DNA from: Chitinophaga fulva
GTDB lineage: Bacteria; Bacteroidota; Bacteroidia; Chitinophagales; Chitinophagaceae
NCBI RefSeq assembly: GCF_012927205.1
Contig: NZ_JABBGC010000001.1
Location: 806,001 to 870,000 of the forward strand
Length of the DNA: 64,000 bases
Direction of reading: 5' to 3'
Shown here: piece by piece, positions 60,415 to 64,000 of the stretch
Numbering within the stretch: position 1 is the stretch's first letter
Layout of the letters: each line of letters opens with the position of its first letter
Notes under the pieces: model-generated
The model's input: only the letters and a program-made list of their open reading frames with translations
Told to the model about the DNA's origin: nothing
Database searches by the model: none
Program-made: the position numbers and the translations under genes

Positions 60415-60666
60415 TTAGTTATACAGTTGCCAGAGTCCTACCAGGCAGGCTACTACAGCCATAAAGATGCCGGCAGCTGCGAGCTGCATATCATCAATAT
60501 TTTTTCTGCCAATATACAGGGATACGAGGCCGATCACACCTGCTGCAGCGCCGGAAGCTACGGCATAGGTCGGTGTTTTGGTAGCAAAAGCAAATGCTGC
60601 TGAAAGAACGCCGATGACCAATGCTGCAATGCAGGCCGTTTTTGTGAGTGTTGTTGAGTGTTGCAT
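60415..60666 (-). CDS. small membrane protein, unknown
   Basis: The 83-residue protein has three hydrophobic segments (ACIAALVIGVLSAAFAF, YAVASGAAAGVIGLVSLYIG, LAAAGIFMAVVACLVGLW) with a short charged loop RKNIDDMQ. It looks like a small integral membrane protein. I do not recognise the family with certainty. It is 36 bases upstream of the sterol-desaturase-type gene end on the same strand, so the two could be transcribed together, and it is tail to tail with the lipocalin-like gene. Confidence 0.7.
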   Translation of the reverse strand: MQHSTTLTKTACIAALVIGVLSAAFAFATKTPTYAVASGAAAGVIGLVSLYIGRKNIDDMQLAAAGIFMAVVACLVGLWQLYN

Positions 60667-60702
60667 ATGTTCGGATTTAATAAACAGGTAAATGAATACA
60701 GT

Positions 60703-61545
60703 CTACAGGTTACCGCTAATTCCACTTATCTTATCATTGTTGGCTACTGTGGTTTGTTCCCAGGGCACTTTCAATAGTGGCCCTACTTCCTGGTAACGGT
60801 TATCCTGGTATTCGTCCAGTCCGTACCGGATGGAAGTGGTGTCCGGGAGAAAAATAAAGGTGCCGAAAATGCGGTCCCAGATAGAGAAGATGTTGGCGTA
60901 ATTGGAGTCCGTTTCCGGCTGGTAGTGGCTGTGGTGTACTTTATGCATATCAGGGGAAACGATGATCCAGCTGAGGGCATTATCGAGCCGTTTAGGAAGC
61001 CTGATGTTGGCGTGGTTGAACTGTGACATAAATGCAGAGAGTGACTGGTAAAACATGACCATCCAGAAGGGTATGCCCATGGAGAGGATGGCGATTAAAA
61101 GTGCACCCACGCGGAAGAGGCTTTCTACCGGGTGATGGCGTAATGCAGTGGTGGCATCTATCTGTGTATCGATGTGGTGTATTTTATGGAACTGCCACAT
61201 CCACCCTATTTTATGTTGCACCAGGTGGATGAGATATGCGCCTATCAGGTCCAGCATCAGGACGGCCAGCAGGGCATGCAGCCATAGCGGAAGATGCAGC
61301 CAGTATAAGAGCCCAAAGCGGGCATTGCTGGTCCATAGTGAAGCCTTTACGATGAGGAATGCAAATCCGGTATTCACGATCACGGTAGTGAGGGTGAAAA
61401 ACAGGTTAGTACCGGCATGCCGGTATTTACTGCCGCGGAAGGTGAAACGGGGAAAGAAGCCTTCGATGATCCACAGCAACAATAAGCCGCCAACCAGGAT
61501 AGCGGTACGGTAATAAGACGGAATATTTTCAAAAAACGTTACCAT
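60703..61545 (-). CDS. sterol desaturase / fatty acid hydroxylase family protein
   Basis: The 280-residue membrane protein has about four to five hydrophobic segments and the three histidine boxes of the family: HLVQHKIGWMWQFHKIHH (HX3H and HX2HH) and HKVHHSHYQPETDSNYAN. These bind the di-iron centre. Such enzymes hydroxylate or desaturate lipids; in Bacteroidota some make 2-hydroxy or ornithine lipids, others carotenoids. The substrate cannot be decided. It lies at the start of a short minus-strand group with the 83-residue membrane protein. Confidence 0.9.
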   Translation of the reverse strand: MVTFFENIPSYYRTAILVGGLLLLWIIEGFFPRFTFRGSKYRHAGTNLFFTLTTVIVNTGFAFLIVKASLWTSNARFGLLYWLHLPLWLHALLAVLMLDLIGAYLIHLVQHKIGWMWQFHKIHHIDTQIDATTALRHHPVESLFRVGALLIAILSMGIPFWMVMFYQSLSAFMSQFNHANIRLPKRLDNALSWIIVSPDMHKVHHSHYQPETDSNYANIFSIWDRIFGTFIFLPDTTSIRYGLDEYQDNRYQEVGPLLKVPWEQTTVANNDKISGISGNL

Positions 61546-61871
61546 AACTGGTAATAAGATATATCCGGGAATGTGTGTTCTCTGCTTTCTGAAATATCAA
61601 GGTTTTCCGGCCAGGCCAACAATGTCAAACGGGTGGATATGTGGGGAGTAATAAAAAAATCGGTAACTGTTTCTAATTCCTATAAGCTGTTTTGTCCTGT
61701 TTACCCCGGTTAAAAATTACGACTTTTTGGGGAATAAATAAGCGCTCTTTTCCGCCACAGGCAAAGAAAAAAGCAACCTCTTTGGTAGAGATTGCTTTAT
61801 ATATAAACTTTTAGCTATAAGCATATGGCTTTTAGTGTAGCCGTTCACTTTAGCAAGCTGAAAAACGGATA
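61546..61871. other. non-coding gap with dnaN terminator
   Basis: About 326 bases between the sterol-desaturase-type gene and dnaN. It holds the terminator at 61769-61800 and otherwise nothing recognised. Confidence 0.6.
61769..61800 (-). terminator. terminator of dnaN
   Basis: A stem AAAGCAA-C-CTCT with its complement, followed by TTTTTT on the minus strand. It lies about 70 bases after the dnaN stop. Confidence 0.75.
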
Positions 61872-62990
61872 TTAGTTGTTCAGCATGAGCGGCATCACCA
61901 GCATCAGCAGGTCTTCATTTTCCTCTTTTTCGGAAGGTTTGAGGATACCGGCTTTAGTGGCGGTGGCCAGTTCGATGGTCACTTCATCACCTTCGGCGGC
62001 ATTCAGCATTTCGATGAGGAATTTGGCGTTGAAGGCGATCTGCATATCGTCGCCGGTATACTGGCAGCTCATACGTTCGTTACCTTCAAAGGAGAAGTCA
62101 ACGTCCTGTGCGGAGAGTTGCAGTTCGCTGCCGGTAATATTCAGTGCTACCTGATTGGTGCTTTTGTTAGCGAATACGCCTACACGTTTCAGTGCGTTCT
62201 GGAAATCGCTTTTTACCACGGTGAGGCGGTAAGGGTTGTCTTTAGGGATTACCACTTTATAGTCCGGGAAACGGGCATCGATGAGGCGGCAGATCATCTG
62301 GGCGCCTTCGTGCTGTACGAAGAAGTGGTTCTGGCTATAAGAAACCTTGATTTCAGAATCGTTGTCCGGCAGCGCGGATTTCAGCAGGTTCAGCGGTTTT
62401 TTAGGCACGATGAAGGTGTCTGCCTGCGGGCATTTCGCATCTGTTCTTACATATTTCACCAAACGGTGAGCATCTGTAGCAACAAAAGTGAGGCTTTCTG
62501 TGCCGAGTTCAAAGAACACGCCGGTCATAGCCGGACGGAGGTCGTCGTTACTAACGGCAAAGAGTGTTTTGTTGATCGCTGTTACCAGTGCTGTAGATCT
62601 CATCGTAAAGGATGTGGTGTCGTCAGCAGCTGGTTCTTTGGGGAAGTTTTCCGGATTTTCTCCCATTACCTTGTACTTACCATTGTCTGAAGTGATTTCC
62701 ACGGCGTAGGAATTCAGGTCAATGTGGAAAGTCAGCGGCTGGTCAGGCAAATTTTTCAGGGAATCCATCAAAATTTTAGCCGGGATACAGATCCGTCCGT
62801 TCTCTTTGGCTTCCACCTCCAGCTTCACCCGCATAACGGTTTCAAGATCAGTTGCAACTACGGTCAGCTCATTTTTATCAATCAGGAACAGGAAATCCTC
62901 CAGTATGGGTAATACTGTGTTGGAATTGATAACACCGCTGATCTGTTGTAATTGTTTTAATAAAGTAGAGGAAGAAACAATAAATTTCAT
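61872..62990 (-). CDS. dnaN: DNA polymerase III sliding clamp, beta subunit
   Basis: The 372-residue product has the three-fold clamp structure. The N-terminal domain begins with MKFIVSSSTLLKQLQQISG and NTVLPILEDFLFLID; the middle contains TAINKTLFAVSNDDLRPAMTGV and VATDAHRLVKY; the C-terminal domain has NAKFLIEMLNAAEGDEVTIEL. The last residues, LLMLVMPLML, match the conserved end (MPM-type). The length is normal. It is not next to dnaA or recF here. A -7 box lies about 100 bases upstream. Confidence 0.97.
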   Translation of the reverse strand: MKFIVSSSTLLKQLQQISGVINSNTVLPILEDFLFLIDKNELTVVATDLETVMRVKLEVEAKENGRICIPAKILMDSLKNLPDQPLTFHIDLNSYAVEITSDNGKYKVMGENPENFPKEPAADDTTSFTMRSTALVTAINKTLFAVSNDDLRPAMTGVFFELGTESLTFVATDAHRLVKYVRTDAKCPQADTFIVPKKPLNLLKSALPDNDSEIKVSYSQNHFFVQHEGAQMICRLIDARFPDYKVVIPKDNPYRLTVVKSDFQNALKRVGVFANKSTNQVALNITGSELQLSAQDVDFSFEGNERMSCQYTGDDMQIAFNAKFLIEMLNAAEGDEVTIELATATKAGILKPSEKEENEDLLMLVMPLMLNN

Positions 62991-63095
62991 GGTCTATATT
63001 AGTTTGCTTGTCATTCTTAGTTGCCGGGGAGTTGTGCCCTCCTGCCTGTCCGTTCACATGGCACCCCCTGATAAAAGGTGTAAATGTACTGTAAA

Positions 63096-63103
63096 CAAAG
63101 ATA
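63096..63103 (-). promoter_or_regulatory. -7 box of dnaN
   Basis: The minus strand reads TATCTTTG, matching TAnnTTTG, 106 bases before the start. Confidence 0.5.
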
Positions 63104-63324
63104 GAAAGTTTGGTTATTCCCCTTAATTTCATCACATCTTATACACTAAAGATAAGCGGTTTTACACAGGCTGAGGCGAAAGAAAATCACATTTAAAAAT
63201 AACATAATGCTATATAAAAAGCAGGAATGCGGCATCCGGGTTAGATAAAAACCAATAATGGGCTGCTATTATTGATGATTGTAAAAAGAATATCGCTTTT
63301 CTTTTAAATTATCTTCAAATCGGT

Positions 63325-63332
63325 TACTTTTG
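63325..63332 (+). promoter_or_regulatory. -7 box of the aminotransferase gene
   Basis: TACTTTTGCCGCGC is a strong TAnnTTTG match, 45 bases before the ATG. Confidence 0.65.
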
Positions 63333-63376
63333 CCGCGCTGAAAAAATATTCTAAAACCAACAAAAAATAGCAGGTT

Positions 63377-64000
63377 ATGAAACTGTCTCATTTAGCCGAA
63401 ACATTGATTGGATCAGAAATCATCAAGTTAGCAGCTGAAGTCAAGGAGAAACAAGCCAAGGGCGAGAAGATCTACAACTTCACCATCGGCGATTTTGACC
63501 CGAAGGTGTTCCCTATCCCGGTTGAATTTGAACAGGAAATCATAACTGCCTATAAGGAACACCTGACCAACTATCCGCCGGCTGATGGTATCGCCGATCT
63601 GAGAAAAGCGGTAGGTGATTTTATAGCAGAGCGTGAGGGACTGACTTACGATCCGGCCAAAGAAATCGTGATCTCCTGCGGTGGCCGCCCCATCATTTAC
63701 GCTACTTTCCGTACGATCGTTGACCGTGGCGAGAAAATCGTATATGCTACGCCTTCCTGGAACAACAACCACTATACCCACTTCCTGGAAGCGGAGCATG
63801 TGGTACTGGAAACCAAGGCGGAAAACGACTTTATGCCTACTGCCGCTGAATTGAAACCACTGTTGAAAGGCGCTACCCTCCTGGCACTGTGTTCCCCACA
63901 GAACCCCACCGGTACTGCTTTCCACAAACAACAGCTGGAAGAAATCTGCGACCTGGTGATCGCTGAAAACAAAAGCAGGGGTGCTGACGAAAAGCCGCTC
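63377..64000 (+). CDS. aminotransferase class I/II, N-terminal part
   Basis: The window ends inside this gene; 208 residues are seen. It begins MKLSHLAETLIGSEIIKLAAEVKE. FTIGDFDPKVFPIP, TNYPPADGIADLRKAV, a YATPSWNNNHYTHFLEA stretch and CSPQNPTG mark a fold-type I PLP-dependent aminotransferase of the aspartate aminotransferase kind. The PLP lysine lies beyond the window. The substrate cannot be decided. It is divergent from dnaN, with its own promoter. Confidence 0.93.
   Translation, partial: MKLSHLAETLIGSEIIKLAAEVKEKQAKGEKIYNFTIGDFDPKVFPIPVEFEQEIITAYKEHLTNYPPADGIADLRKAVGDFIAEREGLTYDPAKEIVISCGGRPIIYATFRTIVDRGEKIVYATPSWNNNHYTHFLEAEHVVLETKAENDFMPTAAELKPLLKGATLLALCSPQNPTGTAFHKQQLEEICDLVIAENKSRGADEKPL

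Larger units (their letters stand above)
62991..63376. other. divergent control region between dnaN and the aminotransferase
   Basis: 386 bases without a gene. It holds the two promoter boxes and a CAATAAT/ATTATTG inverted repeat (63253-63274) about 50 bases upstream of the aminotransferase promoter. Nothing else is recognised. Confidence 0.5.

Noticed and set aside
62878-63135. 85-codon minus-strand frame across the start of dnaN
   Set aside because: It overlaps the dnaN start and its leader in another frame; no motif is visible.

Overview
The window looks like a chromosomal segment of a soil or plant-associated member of the Bacteroidota, most likely Chitinophaga or a close relative (inference). 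The evidence is: paired SusC/SusD outer-membrane loci, a FecI/FecR pair, a secreted two-domain chitinase with a type IX secretion C-terminal domain, Bacteroidota-type families (DUF4834, DUF6377, phytase-like esterase), and -7 promoter boxes of the TAnnTTTG type in front of many genes. No IS element, integrase, CRISPR array or phage module is visible.

Layout. 1-20.7 kb is mostly housekeeping: a HAD phosphatase fragment, psd and cdsA (phospholipid synthesis), a CPBP protease, dusB followed by a NUMOD4/HNH protein, a large Dna2-like helicase-nuclease, proC, a SixA-type phosphatase, purF, a SurA-like chaperone, the rimP-nusA-infB operon (minus strand) and three small membrane or unknown proteins. 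21.4-25.5 kb holds a CAU tRNA, a tandem pair of secreted paralogues with duplicated upstream control regions, and a tail-fibre-like secreted protein. 25.4-34.7 kb is glycan locus 1 (sigma factor, FecR, SusC, SusD, TIG/NHL lipoprotein, GH20-like enzyme). 34.8-36.9 kb has an AraC regulator with DinB and DUF1330 genes and an unknown gene. 37.3-41.2 kb is the chitinase. 41.3-50.4 kb is glycan locus 2 (DUF6377 regulator, SusC, SusD, GH31 glucosidase). 50.4-53.5 kb has NlpE, a phytase-like esterase, a 50-residue membrane protein, a four-helix-bundle stress protein and two probable small RNA genes. 53.5-59.6 kb is the thiamine operon thiS-C-(tenI-like)-D-E-G-H under a TPP riboswitch. 59.9-64 kb ends with a lipocalin-like lipoprotein, a sterol-desaturase-family protein, dnaN and the start of an aminotransferase gene.

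How it fits together. The chitinase, the GH20-like enzyme and the two SusCD systems make a plausible polysaccharide-uptake neighbourhood. Locus 1 would be controlled through the sigma/anti-sigma pair and locus 2 through the membrane-bound DUF6377 regulator.

The most unusual signals are regulatory. (1) Two tandem promoter/terminator units at 53.08-53.48 kb share a 16-base upstream element at identical spacing. (2) A perfect 15-bp inverted repeat encloses the thiS start codon just downstream of the TPP aptamer. (3) An intrinsic-terminator-like hairpin fills the leader of rimP-nusA-infB. (4) The CAU tRNA has the T-loop pair 54/58 swapped to A/U. (5) A conserved palindrome sits at fixed distance from the promoters of the tandem paralogues. 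All coordinates of motifs were read by eye; family assignments rest on recognisable motifs and no database search was run.
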